DNA of 64,000 bases from Martinezella rhizogenes. Lineage in GTDB: Bacteria > Pseudomonadota > Alphaproteobacteria > Rhizobiales > Rhizobiaceae. A program made the translations under genes and the position numbers. Where the stretch lies: positions 1 to 64,000 of the forward strand of contig NZ_JAPYZZ010000005.1 in NCBI RefSeq assembly GCF_027460065.1, given 5' to 3'. Positions 37,111 to 46,202 of this stretch are shown here, piece after piece. The notes under the pieces were generated by a model that was given only the letters and a program-made list of their open reading frames with translations, did not search any database and was not told the DNA's origin. The stretch's first letter is position 1. Each line of letters starts with the position of its first letter.

Positions 37111-38139
37111 ATGCAGCAACATCCGCTGATCGCGATTTTGAACAGGCTCGGCACCTTCGTGCTGGTCATGATTGCCCTGTCCGTCATGATTTTCGTGCTC
37201 GCCCGCGTGGTGCCGGGAGATCCCGCCCGCATGGCGCTGGGGCCGGCAGCAACGCAGGAACAGGTGGATGCTCTGCGCGGACAGATGGGTCTCGATAAGC
37301 CGCTCGCCGTCCAGTATCTCGATTATATCGGCAATGCGCTGCATGGCGATCTGGGCTTCTCGCTGGTATCGCAGCGCCCCGTCACCACCGATCTGGCGCA
37401 GACCGTTCCCGCCACCGTGGAGCTGGTGCTGGTCTCGGTCATCTTCATGTTCGCCGTCGCCATACCCCTCGGCGTCATCACCGCGCATTACCGCGACCGG
37501 CCGCTGGACCATATCGGTCGCATCCTGTCGCTCACCGGGGTGACGATCCCGAGCTTCCTTTTCGCCATCACGCTGCAATTGCTGGCCGCCCGGTTTCTCT
37601 CCGGCTGGCCGATCATTGGCAGGCTGGATCACTCGCTCGGCTGGCAGGGCGGCCCGACGGGCTTCATCCTGATCGATGGCATACTGGCCGGACGTTTCGA
37701 TGTGGTGCTCGATGCGCTGAAACACCTTGCGCTGCCGGCTTTTGCGCTTTCCATGGCAGGTATCGGCCAGATCACCCGCATCACACGTTCCTCGATGATT
37801 GAAAACCAGCGCAAGGACCATGTGCTGACCCTGCAAAGCTTCGGCGTGCCGGAGCGGGTGATCATCTTCCGTTACCTGCTGAAGCTCTCCTCCATCGCGC
37901 CACTGACGATCATGGGTCTCGAATTTGCGTCGCTGATCGGCAATGCCTTCGTGATCGAGATGGTCTTCGCCTGGGGTGGTTTCGCCTCCTACGGGTTGAA
38001 CGCCATCCTGCAGAAAGACCTCAATGCCGTGACCGCCGTGGTGCTGGTGGCCGGCCTGTTCTTCATCGTTGCGAGCCTGATCGTGGATGTCCTGATCTCG
38101 ATCATCGACCCGCGCCTGCGCCGCAAGGAGGCTCGCTGA
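37111..38139 (+). CDS. Oligopeptide-type ABC transporter permease (DppB-like)
   Basis: This 342-residue inner-membrane protein has an N-terminal helix followed by MIFVLARVVPGDPARMALG, typical of DppB/OppB proteins. Five further helices and the coupling loop around LTLQSFGVPERVIIFRYLLK follow. ATG 37111 has AAGGAA about 9 bases upstream; in-frame starts at 37066 and further up would add a hydrophilic extension. It overlaps the next permease gene by one base (TGATG). First gene of an operon reaching at least 48.7 kb. Confidence 0.9.
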   Translation: MQQHPLIAILNRLGTFVLVMIALSVMIFVLARVVPGDPARMALGPAATQEQVDALRGQMGLDKPLAVQYLDYIGNALHGDLGFSLVSQRPVTTDLAQTVPATVELVLVSVIFMFAVAIPLGVITAHYRDRPLDHIGRILSLTGVTIPSFLFAITLQLLAARFLSGWPIIGRLDHSLGWQGGPTGFILIDGILAGRFDVVLDALKHLALPAFALSMAGIGQITRITRSSMIENQRKDHVLTLQSFGVPERVIIFRYLLKLSSIAPLTIMGLEFASLIGNAFVIEMVFAWGGFASYGLNAILQKDLNAVTAVVLVAGLFFIVASLIVDVLISIIDPRLRRKEAR

Positions 38140-39020
38140 TGGCTGCTATGAAAATGCTCGGACCCACCGATCGCGGCCTCAGCGCCGGTTATATGATGTG
38201 GTATCGCTTCAGCCGCAATCCGGCGGCGGTCATCGGCTCGCTGATCCTGCTATCGGTGCTGGTGCTGGCGGTCTTCGCGCCCTGGCTTACGCCTTATCCC
38301 AAACATATCGGCGCGGTCGTCGATTTCCGCGCCCGCCATATGCCGCCGGATCTGGAGCACTGGTTTGGCACCGACAAGGCGGGCCGCGATATCTTTTCCC
38401 GTACCATCTTCGGGCTGCGGGTCTCGCTGCTTCTCGTCATCGGCGTGCTCGGCATTTCGGTGCCGGTCGGAACCGTGCTTGGCCTCATCGCCGGTTATTT
38501 CGGTGGCTGGACTGAAAAGCTCATCAGCGGTCTGACGAATGTGATGCTGGCCATGCCGCCGCTCGTCATGGCGCTCGCGGTTTCCAACCTGCTGGAACCG
38601 ACGTTGATGAACGCCATGATCGCGATCACGCTGCTGTGGTGGACCTGGCACGCGCGGCTGATCTATTCGGTATCGAAGTCCATCGCCTCGGAAGACTATA
38701 TCGAGGCGGCGCGTCTTGCCGGTGCCGGCCCGCTGCACATTCTCTTTCGCGAAATCCTGCCCAATTGCGTCTCGGTCATATCGGTCAAGACCACGCTCGA
38801 TGCCGCCTTCGTCATCCTGTTCGGCGCGACGCTGAGCTTCCTCGGTTTCGGCGTCAAGCCGCCGACCCCCGACCTTGGATCGATGGTTGCCGACGGGCGC
38901 CAGTTCATGCCGGATTTCTGGTGGGAAGTACTATGCCCCGGTGCGGCCGTGCTTTACGTGACGCTGGGTTTCAACCTGCTGGGCGACGGCCTGCGCGACA
39001 TGTTCGACGTGGAAAGCTAA
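38139..39020 (+). CDS. Oligopeptide-type ABC transporter permease (DppC-like)
   Basis: This 293-residue permease carries HWFGTDKAGRDIFSRTIFGLR, a hallmark of DppC/OppC proteins, and the coupling motif YIEAARLAGAGPLHILFREILP. C-terminal GDGLRDMFDVES is family typical. Together with the DppB-like protein it forms the membrane channel. The ATPase gene starts 3 bp downstream. Confidence 0.92.
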   Translation: MAAMKMLGPTDRGLSAGYMMWYRFSRNPAAVIGSLILLSVLVLAVFAPWLTPYPKHIGAVVDFRARHMPPDLEHWFGTDKAGRDIFSRTIFGLRVSLLLVIGVLGISVPVGTVLGLIAGYFGGWTEKLISGLTNVMLAMPPLVMALAVSNLLEPTLMNAMIAITLLWWTWHARLIYSVSKSIASEDYIEAARLAGAGPLHILFREILPNCVSVISVKTTLDAAFVILFGATLSFLGFGVKPPTPDLGSMVADGRQFMPDFWWEVLCPGAAVLYVTLGFNLLGDGLRDMFDVES

Positions 39021-39023
39021 GCC

Positions 39024-40670
39024 ATGACTGAACCGCTTCTCAAAGTCGAAAACCTCAACGTCACCTTCGCCAATTACGGCCGCACGCGGCAGGTTCTGCG
39101 CGATGTCGCCTTCACCGTTGCCGCCGGCGAGCGCGTGGCGCTGATCGGTGAAACCGGATCGGGCAAGTCCGTCACCGCCAAGGCGATCATCGGCACTTTG
39201 CCGAAGAATGCCGCGATCACCTCCGGCGCGATCGTCATCGATGGCCGGGATGTGCTGTCCATGCCGCGCAAGGAGCGCGAGGCGCTGAAGGGCACGGCGT
39301 TTTCGCTGATCATGCAGGATCCGCTATCGTCCTTCAACCCGGTCTTCAAGATCGGCACGCATCTCGATGATGTCATGCGTTTTGCCGACAAGCGCGACGG
39401 CGTCAACTCGTCGAAGGCGGAGCGCCGCAACCGCATCGCTGCGGTGCTGCGCCGGGTACAGCTCGCCGATACCGAACGGGTGATGAATGCCTATCCGTCC
39501 GAGCTTTCGGGCGGCATGCGTCAGCGCGTGCTGATCGGACTTGCCCTGCTGCACCAGCCGAAGCTCCTGATCGCCGATGAGCCCGGCACGGCGCTCGACG
39601 TGACGACGCAGGATGAAATCCTCAACCTCATCAACCAGCTGGTCGCCGAAGAAAACATGGCGCTGCTGATGATCACCCACAATCTCGGTGTCGTGCGCAA
39701 GGTGGCGGACCGGGTCGTGGTCATGCATCACGGCGATATCGTCGAGACCGGTCCATGCACGCAAATCCTGCATACCCCCGCCGAAGATTACACGCGGTCG
39801 CTGCTGGATGCCGTGCCGCCGCTTTATGGCCCACGAGTCACCGATCTGGCGCAAAGCAAGCGCTCGCCCATCGTGACGATTGAAGGGCTGAACAAGATTT
39901 ACGGCAGACGCAACGGTTATCACGCCGTGCGGGATGTGAACCTGACCCTGAAGGAAGGCGAGGTTTTCGGCCTGGCGGGTGAATCCGGCTCCGGCAAGAC
40001 CTCGGTTGCGCGCATGATCATGGGCCTTTCGCGTCCCACGTCTGGCAATCTTGTCATTGATGCCCCGGCGCCTGCGCGCGGCAAGAGGCTGACGCAGATC
40101 GTCTATCAGAATCCGGGCACCTCGCTCAATCCGAAGCGCACGGTGAAACAGACGCTTGCCCTGCCGCTGAAATCCATCGGCATGGATGGGCAGGCGCGTG
40201 AAAGCCGCATGCAGGAACTGATGGGGCTGGTGCGGCTGCCGCAATCCTATCTCGGCAAATATCCGCATGAGCTTTCCGGCGGCCAGAAGCAGCGCGTGGC
40301 GATTGCCCGGGCGCTGGCTGCGGAGCCGAAAATCCTCATCCTCGACGAGCCGACGGCAGCGCTCGATGTCTCCGTGCAGAAGACGGTGATCGACCTCCTG
40401 TTGCAGCTGCGCGAAGAGCTTGGCCTGACCTATCTGATGATCTCGCACGACCTGTCGCTGATGCGCAATTTTTGCTCGCGCATCGCCATCATGCTGCGCG
40501 GCGAGATTGTCGAGGAGGGTGTGACGTCGGCGGTCTTTGCCGAGCCGTCGCATCCCTATACCCGCGCCCTGATCGCGGCCATCCCCGTCGTCACCGACGA
40601 GGAAGAACGTCTTAAACCCACCGTGACCGAGGAGGAGCGCATGCGCTTCCTCGTAAAAACGACCGATTGA
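39024..40670 (+). CDS. Fused double-domain peptide ABC transporter ATPase (DppD-DppF/GsiA type)
   Basis: This 548-residue protein joins both ATPase subunits of the transporter. The N-terminal half has GETGSGKSVTAKAI, LSGGMRQRVLIGLAL and LLIADEPGTALDVTTQ. The C-terminal half (from about residue 290) has GESGSGKTSVARMI, LSGGQKQRVAIARAL and LILDEPTAALDVSVQK. The fusion saves a subunit and is common in Rhizobiales. Its stop overlaps the frame of the next gene. Confidence 0.93.
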   Translation: MTEPLLKVENLNVTFANYGRTRQVLRDVAFTVAAGERVALIGETGSGKSVTAKAIIGTLPKNAAITSGAIVIDGRDVLSMPRKEREALKGTAFSLIMQDPLSSFNPVFKIGTHLDDVMRFADKRDGVNSSKAERRNRIAAVLRRVQLADTERVMNAYPSELSGGMRQRVLIGLALLHQPKLLIADEPGTALDVTTQDEILNLINQLVAEENMALLMITHNLGVVRKVADRVVVMHHGDIVETGPCTQILHTPAEDYTRSLLDAVPPLYGPRVTDLAQSKRSPIVTIEGLNKIYGRRNGYHAVRDVNLTLKEGEVFGLAGESGSGKTSVARMIMGLSRPTSGNLVIDAPAPARGKRLTQIVYQNPGTSLNPKRTVKQTLALPLKSIGMDGQARESRMQELMGLVRLPQSYLGKYPHELSGGQKQRVAIARALAAEPKILILDEPTAALDVSVQKTVIDLLLQLREELGLTYLMISHDLSLMRNFCSRIAIMLRGEIVEEGVTSAVFAEPSHPYTRALIAAIPVVTDEEERLKPTVTEEERMRFLVKTTD

Positions 40671-40687
40671 TGAAAGAGGAGCCTGAC

Positions 40688-42244
40688 GTGTATCGCGTTG
40701 GAATTGACGTCGGCGGCACGAATACCGATGCCGTTGTGTTGCAGGATAAAACCGTTCTGGCGGGGGTGAAGGCCTCCACGACAGAGGATGTGACGTCAGG
40801 CGTCATCGAAGCCCTTGAAAAGGTCATCGAGGCGTCGGGCATAGACAGGGCCCGCATCGGCGCCGTGATGATCGGCACCACGCATTTTACCAATGCGGTG
40901 ATCGAGCGCCGGCATATGGACGAGGTGGCCGCCATCCGGCTCGGCCTGCCCTCCGGCGCTGGCCTGCCGCCCATGGTCGACTGGCCGGATGACCTCCGGG
41001 AAATCGTCGGCAATCACGGTTATCAGGTGCGCGGCGGTTACGAATTCGACGGTCGCGAAATTTCGCCGCTCGATGAGGACGAGATCGTTCGCATCGCCGC
41101 CGATATTCGCGCCAAGAGCCTGAAGGCCGCTGCCGTCACCTGCGTTTTCAGCGGCATCAACGATGCGATGGAGCTGCGAGCGAAGGAAATCCTTCAGGAA
41201 CGCTGCCCTGGTCTGCCGGTGGTGATGTCCAAGGATATAGGTCGCCATGGCCTCCTTGCACGGGAAAGTGCTGCAATCATGAATGCCAGCCTGCTATCGC
41301 TTGCCGACCGAACGGTTGCGGCTTTCGGCGAAGCGCTGAAGGCTGCGGGCATCACCTGCCCTTTCTATATCACCCAGAACGACGGTACACTGATGGCCGC
41401 TGATGTGGTGCGCGGTTTCCCCGTGCTCACCTTCGCGTCCGGTCCGACGAACTCCATGCGTGGTGCGGCCTTCCTCACCGGTCTCAAGGATGCCGTCGTC
41501 GTGGATGTCGGCGGCACCACGTCGGACGTCGGCTCGCTTTCCCACGGTTTCCCGCGTCAGGCCTCGACCACGGTGGATATTGGCGGCGTGCGCACCAATT
41601 TCCGCATGCCTGACGTTTTCTCCATCGGTCTCGGCGGCGGTTCCCTCGTGGTCAATGGCGACCATGGCCTGACTGTCGGCCCGAAATCCGTCGGTTACCG
41701 CGTCCGCCGCGAGGCGCTCTGCTTCGGTGGCTCGACCCTGACGGCGACCGATATCGCGGTTGCCTCCGGCAAGGCCAACGTTGGCGAAAAAAAGCTGGTC
41801 TCCAGCCTTGATAAAAAGCTCGTGGACGCTGCCGTCAGCAAGATCAACGACATGCTTGAAGCCTGCGTGGAGCGCAGCCGCATCTCGTCGTCACCGGTGC
41901 CGGTTATCGCCGTTGGCGGCGGTTCCATCCTGATGCCGGATCGCATCGGTGATCTTGAGGTCATCCGGCCTGAGAATTTTTCGGTGGCCAATGCCGTTGG
42001 CGCGGCCATTGCGCAGATCAGCGGTGAGACCGACCGGGTCTTCTCACTCGTCGATGGACGCACGCGCGAAAGCGCACTGGCTGAGGCAGAAGCGGAGGCC
42101 CGCGAAAAGGCGGTTGCCGCCGGTGCGGTTGCCGAAACGCTCGAAGTGATCGAGCGCGAGGACATGCCGCTGGCTTACCTGCCCGGCAATGCCACCCGCA
42201 TTCATGTGAAAGTTGTTGGAGAAATGGGAGCCAATCATGGCTGA
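40688..42244 (+). CDS. Hydantoinase A-like protein, short type (HyuA-like 1)
   Basis: This 518-residue protein belongs to the hydantoinase/oxoprolinase superfamily. It begins YRVGIDVGGTNTDAVVL (actin/acetokinase-like phosphate 1 site), has MIGTTHFTNAVIERR and a second VVDVGGTTSDVGSLS. Full-length HyuA proteins are near 690 residues; this short type lacks their C-terminal third and pairs with a DUF917 protein, whose gene overlaps it. Members open cyclic amides in an ATP-dependent way. I chose GTG 40688, with AAGAGGAG 6 bases upstream; ATG 40670 overlaps the ATPase stop but has no ribosome site. Confidence 0.8.
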   Translation: MYRVGIDVGGTNTDAVVLQDKTVLAGVKASTTEDVTSGVIEALEKVIEASGIDRARIGAVMIGTTHFTNAVIERRHMDEVAAIRLGLPSGAGLPPMVDWPDDLREIVGNHGYQVRGGYEFDGREISPLDEDEIVRIAADIRAKSLKAAAVTCVFSGINDAMELRAKEILQERCPGLPVVMSKDIGRHGLLARESAAIMNASLLSLADRTVAAFGEALKAAGITCPFYITQNDGTLMAADVVRGFPVLTFASGPTNSMRGAAFLTGLKDAVVVDVGGTTSDVGSLSHGFPRQASTTVDIGGVRTNFRMPDVFSIGLGGGSLVVNGDHGLTVGPKSVGYRVRREALCFGGSTLTATDIAVASGKANVGEKKLVSSLDKKLVDAAVSKINDMLEACVERSRISSSPVPVIAVGGGSILMPDRIGDLEVIRPENFSVANAVGAAIAQISGETDRVFSLVDGRTRESALAEAEAEAREKAVAAGAVAETLEVIEREDMPLAYLPGNATRIHVKVVGEMGANHG

Positions 42245-43370
42245 GACACGCAAGCTGAAATATGACGACGCGGCATTGCGGACGCTGACCCGTGAAGATC
42301 TCGACGCGCTGGAAATCGGTGCCGGTATTCTCGGCACGGGTGGCGGCGGCAATCCCTATCTCGGCAAGCTGCTGGCGCTGGAGGCCATGAAAGCCGGTTA
42401 CGAGATGAAGATCCTCGCAACCGATGCCATCGAGCCGGATGCGCTCTGCATGTCCATCGGCGGCATCGGCGCGCCCGTCGTCGGCGTCGAGCGCATTCGC
42501 GAAGGGCGCGAAGGCCTGCGCTGCCTGCGGGCGATGGAAGAGCTGATCCGCACGCCCGTCGACGCCATCGTCTGCGAGGAAATCGGCGGTTCCAATTCCA
42601 TGAACCCGCTGGTGACGGCGGCGCTCGGCGGCCTGCCGATCCTCGATTGCGACGGCATGGGCCGGGCATTTCCGGAAATGCAGATGACCACATTCTCCAT
42701 CTACGGCCATAGTTCCACGCCATCGGTGATGTGCGATCTGCACGGCAATGCCGTCATTTTCAGCCACGCCGTTTCCGAAGTCTGGCATGAGCGCATGGCG
42801 CGCGCCTGCGTCGTCTCGCAGGGCGGCGGCGCAATGCTGGCGACCGCGCCGATGCAGGCGCACTACGTGCACCAATATGGCATTCCGAAAACCTATACCA
42901 AGGCGATCGCCATCGGTGAGGCGGTGATCCGTGCCCGCAAACAGCAGGAAGACCCTATTGCCGCAGTCTGCGCGCTCGAAGGCGGGCGGAGAATCTTCAA
43001 CGGCAAGATCACCGATCTGAAGCGCCATCTTCGCGGCGGTTTCGCAATCGGCGATCTCACGCTGTCAGGCTTCGACGACTGCGCCGGACAGACGGCGGGC
43101 GTCGCCATCCAGAACGAATTCCTGCTGTTTTCCCGTGACGGCAAGGTGGAAGTGACGGTGCCTGATTTGATCGTCCTGCTCGATGTCGACACCGGTTATC
43201 CGATCACCACCGAAGTGCTGCGCTATGGCCAGCGTGTGGCCGTCATCGCCATCCCCTGCCACGACCTGCTGCGCAGCGCCCGCGCTCTAGAGGTCGTCGG
43301 GCCGGCGGCCTTCGGTTACCCGGACATTCCTTTCTCACCGCTGCCCGTTCCGGTCAGCAAGACTGCCTAA
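42237..43370 (+). CDS. DUF917 (S-Me-THD) family protein 1
   Basis: This 377-residue protein carries the family hallmark GILGTGGGGNPYLG (about residues 31-44), EEIGGSNSMNPL, DCDGMGRAFPEMQM and the C-terminal LRYGQRVAVIAIP. The family includes, from memory, a desulfhydrase acting on a thiohydantoin in ergothioneine breakdown, which fits a partner of HyuA-like proteins. GGGAG precedes ATG 42237, which overlaps the HyuA-like stop by 8 bases. The pair probably act on consecutive steps or as a complex. Substrate not known. Confidence 0.8.
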   Translation: MAETRKLKYDDAALRTLTREDLDALEIGAGILGTGGGGNPYLGKLLALEAMKAGYEMKILATDAIEPDALCMSIGGIGAPVVGVERIREGREGLRCLRAMEELIRTPVDAIVCEEIGGSNSMNPLVTAALGGLPILDCDGMGRAFPEMQMTTFSIYGHSSTPSVMCDLHGNAVIFSHAVSEVWHERMARACVVSQGGGAMLATAPMQAHYVHQYGIPKTYTKAIAIGEAVIRARKQQEDPIAAVCALEGGRRIFNGKITDLKRHLRGGFAIGDLTLSGFDDCAGQTAGVAIQNEFLLFSRDGKVEVTVPDLIVLLDVDTGYPITTEVLRYGQRVAVIAIPCHDLLRSARALEVVGPAAFGYPDIPFSPLPVPVSKTA

Positions 43371-43412
43371 CCATAAGCGGGCCGATGACCCGCAATAAAG
43401 AGGAGAACGATA

Positions 43413-45008
43413 ATGAAAATGCCTGTACTTTCTTCCCGTCTCGCCGCACTGGCGCTCGGCACGGCGCTCGCGTTGCCGCTTATCTCTTCCGCAGCTCTTG
43501 CGGAAGACAAGGTGTCGGTCGCGGTCAACACCATGCAGATATTCAGCTCGCTCGACCCGGCGAAAGTGACTGACTACACCGGTTACATGGCCATCGTGAA
43601 CATGTATGACGGTCTGACCACCGTGAACGCCAAGGGCGAAATCGTGCCGCATCTGGCGAAATCCTGGGAGATTTCCGACGACGGCCTGACCTACACCTTC
43701 CACCTGCGCAACGATGCGAAATTCCAGGACGGAACGGCGGTAAAGGCTGCCGATCTTGCCTGGTCGATCCAGCGCCTGCTCGGCATCAACAAGGGCCCGT
43801 CGAACCTCATCGTCGGCGTGCTCAAGCCCGAAAACGTCACTGCCCCTGACGATGCGACGCTGGTGATGAAGATCGAGCGCCAGTTCTCGCCCTTCATGGC
43901 GGCGACGCCCTTGATGATGGCGATGAACAAGACGCTGATCGAAGCCAATGCCAAGCCCGAAGACAAGTGGGGTGAGGCCTATGTCGGCGAACATTCCGCC
44001 GGCTCCGGCCCCTACAAGCTCGTCAGCTACAATCGTTCCGCCGATATGGTCATTGCCCGCAATGCCGATTATTTCCTCGGCTGGACCAAGGGCAAGCCGA
44101 TCGACGAAGTGCGCTTCGTGCAGACCAGCGACGACGCCACCGTCAAGGCGCTGGCGGAAAAGGGTGAACTCGGCCTTTCCTCGCACGGGCTTGGCAATGA
44201 CACCTATGAATCCATCGGCCGGATGAAGGGTTACAAGCTGATCCAGACCCGCACCGCCGGCGGTTTCGTCATCAAGCTCAACACCAAGGTCTATCCGACC
44301 GACGACGTCCACGTCCGCCGCGCGATCGCCTATGCGACCGACTACAAGACGATCCAGGAAGTGATCTATCCGGGCTTCGATATGAAGGGCCCGCTCTCTG
44401 ACGCGTTCAAGGACGCGCATAATGGGGATATCCAGCCCGGTGTCTACGATCTGGAAAAGGCCAAGGAAGAGCTGGCGAAGTCGAAATATGCCGGTCAGAA
44501 GATCACGCTCGTCAACAGCTATGTCGCGTCGCTCGCCTTCGAGGCGGAAGTGGCGTTGCTTCTGCAATCGAGCCTCGAGCAGATCGGCATCACGCTCGAT
44601 ATCAAGCCGGAGCCTTGGAACCGTATCGTCGAGCTTTCTTCCAAGCCCGAAACGACGCCTGCATCGACGCAGGTGAACATCTCGCCGACCTATCCGTCGC
44701 CGGATTCGATGTTCTACAACCAGTATCATTCCAAGGCGTCCGGTACCTGGATGTCGATGGAATGGTTGCAGAATGCGGAGATCGACGGGCTGATCGACAA
44801 GGTCCGCGCCACAACCGATGTCAACGAGCAGAACGCCACCTACAAGGAGCTGCAGACGAAGATCGTTGACCTTCAGCCTGACGTCTGGGCGGTTGCGCCG
44901 AACCGCCGTTATGCGGCGAACAAGTGCCTTCAGGGTTACGAGTTCATTCCCATGCAAAGCTGGGACCTGAACTTCTCCAACTTCCATTGGGACTGCAAGG
45001 CGGAGTGA
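43413..45008 (+). CDS. Oligopeptide-type ABC transporter substrate-binding protein (family 5)
   Basis: This 531-residue protein has a signal peptide ending SSAALA-EDKVSVAVN. Family 5 features include VPHLAKSWEISDDGLTYTF, FHLRNDAKFQDGTAVKAADL, GSGPYKLVSYN and DDVHVRRAIAYATDYKTI. It supplies the DppBC-type channel encoded upstream. The ribosome site is AGAGGAGA. Its location in the middle of the catabolic genes, not beside the permeases, is unusual. A hairpin follows the stop codon. Confidence 0.92.
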   Translation: MKMPVLSSRLAALALGTALALPLISSAALAEDKVSVAVNTMQIFSSLDPAKVTDYTGYMAIVNMYDGLTTVNAKGEIVPHLAKSWEISDDGLTYTFHLRNDAKFQDGTAVKAADLAWSIQRLLGINKGPSNLIVGVLKPENVTAPDDATLVMKIERQFSPFMAATPLMMAMNKTLIEANAKPEDKWGEAYVGEHSAGSGPYKLVSYNRSADMVIARNADYFLGWTKGKPIDEVRFVQTSDDATVKALAEKGELGLSSHGLGNDTYESIGRMKGYKLIQTRTAGGFVIKLNTKVYPTDDVHVRRAIAYATDYKTIQEVIYPGFDMKGPLSDAFKDAHNGDIQPGVYDLEKAKEELAKSKYAGQKITLVNSYVASLAFEAEVALLLQSSLEQIGITLDIKPEPWNRIVELSSKPETTPASTQVNISPTYPSPDSMFYNQYHSKASGTWMSMEWLQNAEIDGLIDKVRATTDVNEQNATYKELQTKIVDLQPDVWAVAPNRRYAANKCLQGYEFIPMQSWDLNFSNFHWDCKAE

Positions 45009-45025
45009 GTTCCGCCTGATGAAAA

Positions 45026-45052
45026 CCGGCCCCGCCACAAAGGCGGGGTTGG
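45026..45052 (+). promoter_or_regulatory. Hairpin after the family 5 binding-protein gene
   Basis: CCGGCCCCGCC at 45026-45036 pairs with GGCGGGGTTGG at 45042-45052 (11 bp, two G-U pairs, loop ACAAA). No T-run follows. It lies 18 bases past the stop and probably stabilises the binding-protein mRNA or partly terminates the operon. Confidence 0.65.
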
Positions 45053-45125
45053 CCAGACTTGGAACTTCAAAGGGAAGGAGCATCGCCTGCAGCCGGAAAG
45101 GCTGTGGCATGCCCGAGGATGACGC

Positions 45126-46202
45126 ATGATCCAGGAATTTTCCGAAGACGATATCGAACCTTTGGCCACCGGCGCCTGGATTCTGGGAACCGGCGGTGGC
45201 GGCAATCCCTATATCTCGACGCTCAATCTGCGTCGTCTTTATGCGGAGGGCAGACGGGTAAAAGTCATGGATCCCATGGCGCTCGCCGATGACGATATGG
45301 TCGCCGTCGTCTCCAAGATGGGGGCGCCGCTTGTCGGTCAGGAGCGGCTGGGGGATCCCGTGCATCTCGCCCGTGCCGTCGAGGTGATGGAGGATTATCT
45401 CGGCAAGCCGTTCCGGGCGATCATGAGCGTGGAGATCGGCGGCTCCAATGCGCTGTCGTCTTTCCTCGCCGCCGCCGTGCTCGACCGGCCGGTCGTTAAT
45501 GCCGATGCCATGGGACGCGCCTATCCGGAAGCGCAGATGACATCCTTCGCCATCGGCAACCTGCCTATGTTCCCGCTGTCGCTGGTCGATGTGCGCGACA
45601 ATGAGGTGATCGTGACGCGGGCTGCTTCGTGGAAATGGATGGAGCGCATCTCGCGCAAGGTCTGCACCGAAGTCGGCTCCACGGCCGCCACCTGCAAGGC
45701 GCCGCGCACCGGCAAGGAAGTGAAGGAATGGGGCATTCACTACACCGTCACCAAAGCGACTGACCTTGGGCGCGCGGTGATGGAGGCGCGTGCGCGCCAT
45801 GACGATCCGGTTCAGGCGGTTCTTAACCACGAGGGCGGCAAGCAGCTGTTCCGGGGCAAGGTGGTGGATGTGGCGCGTGAGACCACCGGTGGTTTCCTGC
45901 GCGGCAGCACGACCATTGAAGGCATCGATGCCGACCGCGGTTCGCGCATGGAGCTGGCCTTCCAGAACGAATGGGCGGTCGCCTTCCGCGATGGCCAGCC
46001 TGTCGCCATGACGCCGGACCTGCTTTGCCTTCTCGACACTGTCTCGGGCGGCGCCATCGGCACGGAATCCGTGCGTTACGGCCAGCGTGTCACGGTTGTC
46101 GCCCTGCCCGCGCCGGAACTTTTGACGACGCCTGCCGGCATCGCCGCCGTCGGCCCGCGCGCCTTCGGTTATGACATTGACTTCAGATCGGTATTCCCAT
46201 GA
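45126..46202 (+). CDS. DUF917 (S-Me-THD) family protein 2
   Basis: This 358-residue paralogue of the earlier DUF917 protein shares WILGTGGGGNPYISTL, SVEIGGSNALSS, NADAMGRAYPEAQM and VRYGQRVTVVALP. The two are clearly diverged, so substrates may differ in ring substituent or stereochemistry. The stop overlaps the following HyuA-like gene by ATGA, giving a second tightly coupled pair in reverse order (DUF917 then HyuA). A weak ribosome site precedes ATG 45126. Confidence 0.8.
   Translation: MIQEFSEDDIEPLATGAWILGTGGGGNPYISTLNLRRLYAEGRRVKVMDPMALADDDMVAVVSKMGAPLVGQERLGDPVHLARAVEVMEDYLGKPFRAIMSVEIGGSNALSSFLAAAVLDRPVVNADAMGRAYPEAQMTSFAIGNLPMFPLSLVDVRDNEVIVTRAASWKWMERISRKVCTEVGSTAATCKAPRTGKEVKEWGIHYTVTKATDLGRAVMEARARHDDPVQAVLNHEGGKQLFRGKVVDVARETTGGFLRGSTTIEGIDADRGSRMELAFQNEWAVAFRDGQPVAMTPDLLCLLDTVSGGAIGTESVRYGQRVTVVALPAPELLTTPAGIAAVGPRAFGYDIDFRSVFP

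Noticed and set aside
39324..40553. Minus-strand frame of 409 codons inside the double ATPase gene
   Set aside because: Antisense shadow of a gene with clear Walker motifs; composition is unlike a real protein.
43335..45830. Very long minus-strand open frame (831 codons) across the DUF917, binding-protein and DUF917 genes
   Set aside because: It is antisense to three well-recognised genes; high G+C codon bias keeps the mirror frame open. The translation is rich in Arg, His and Gly with no domain.
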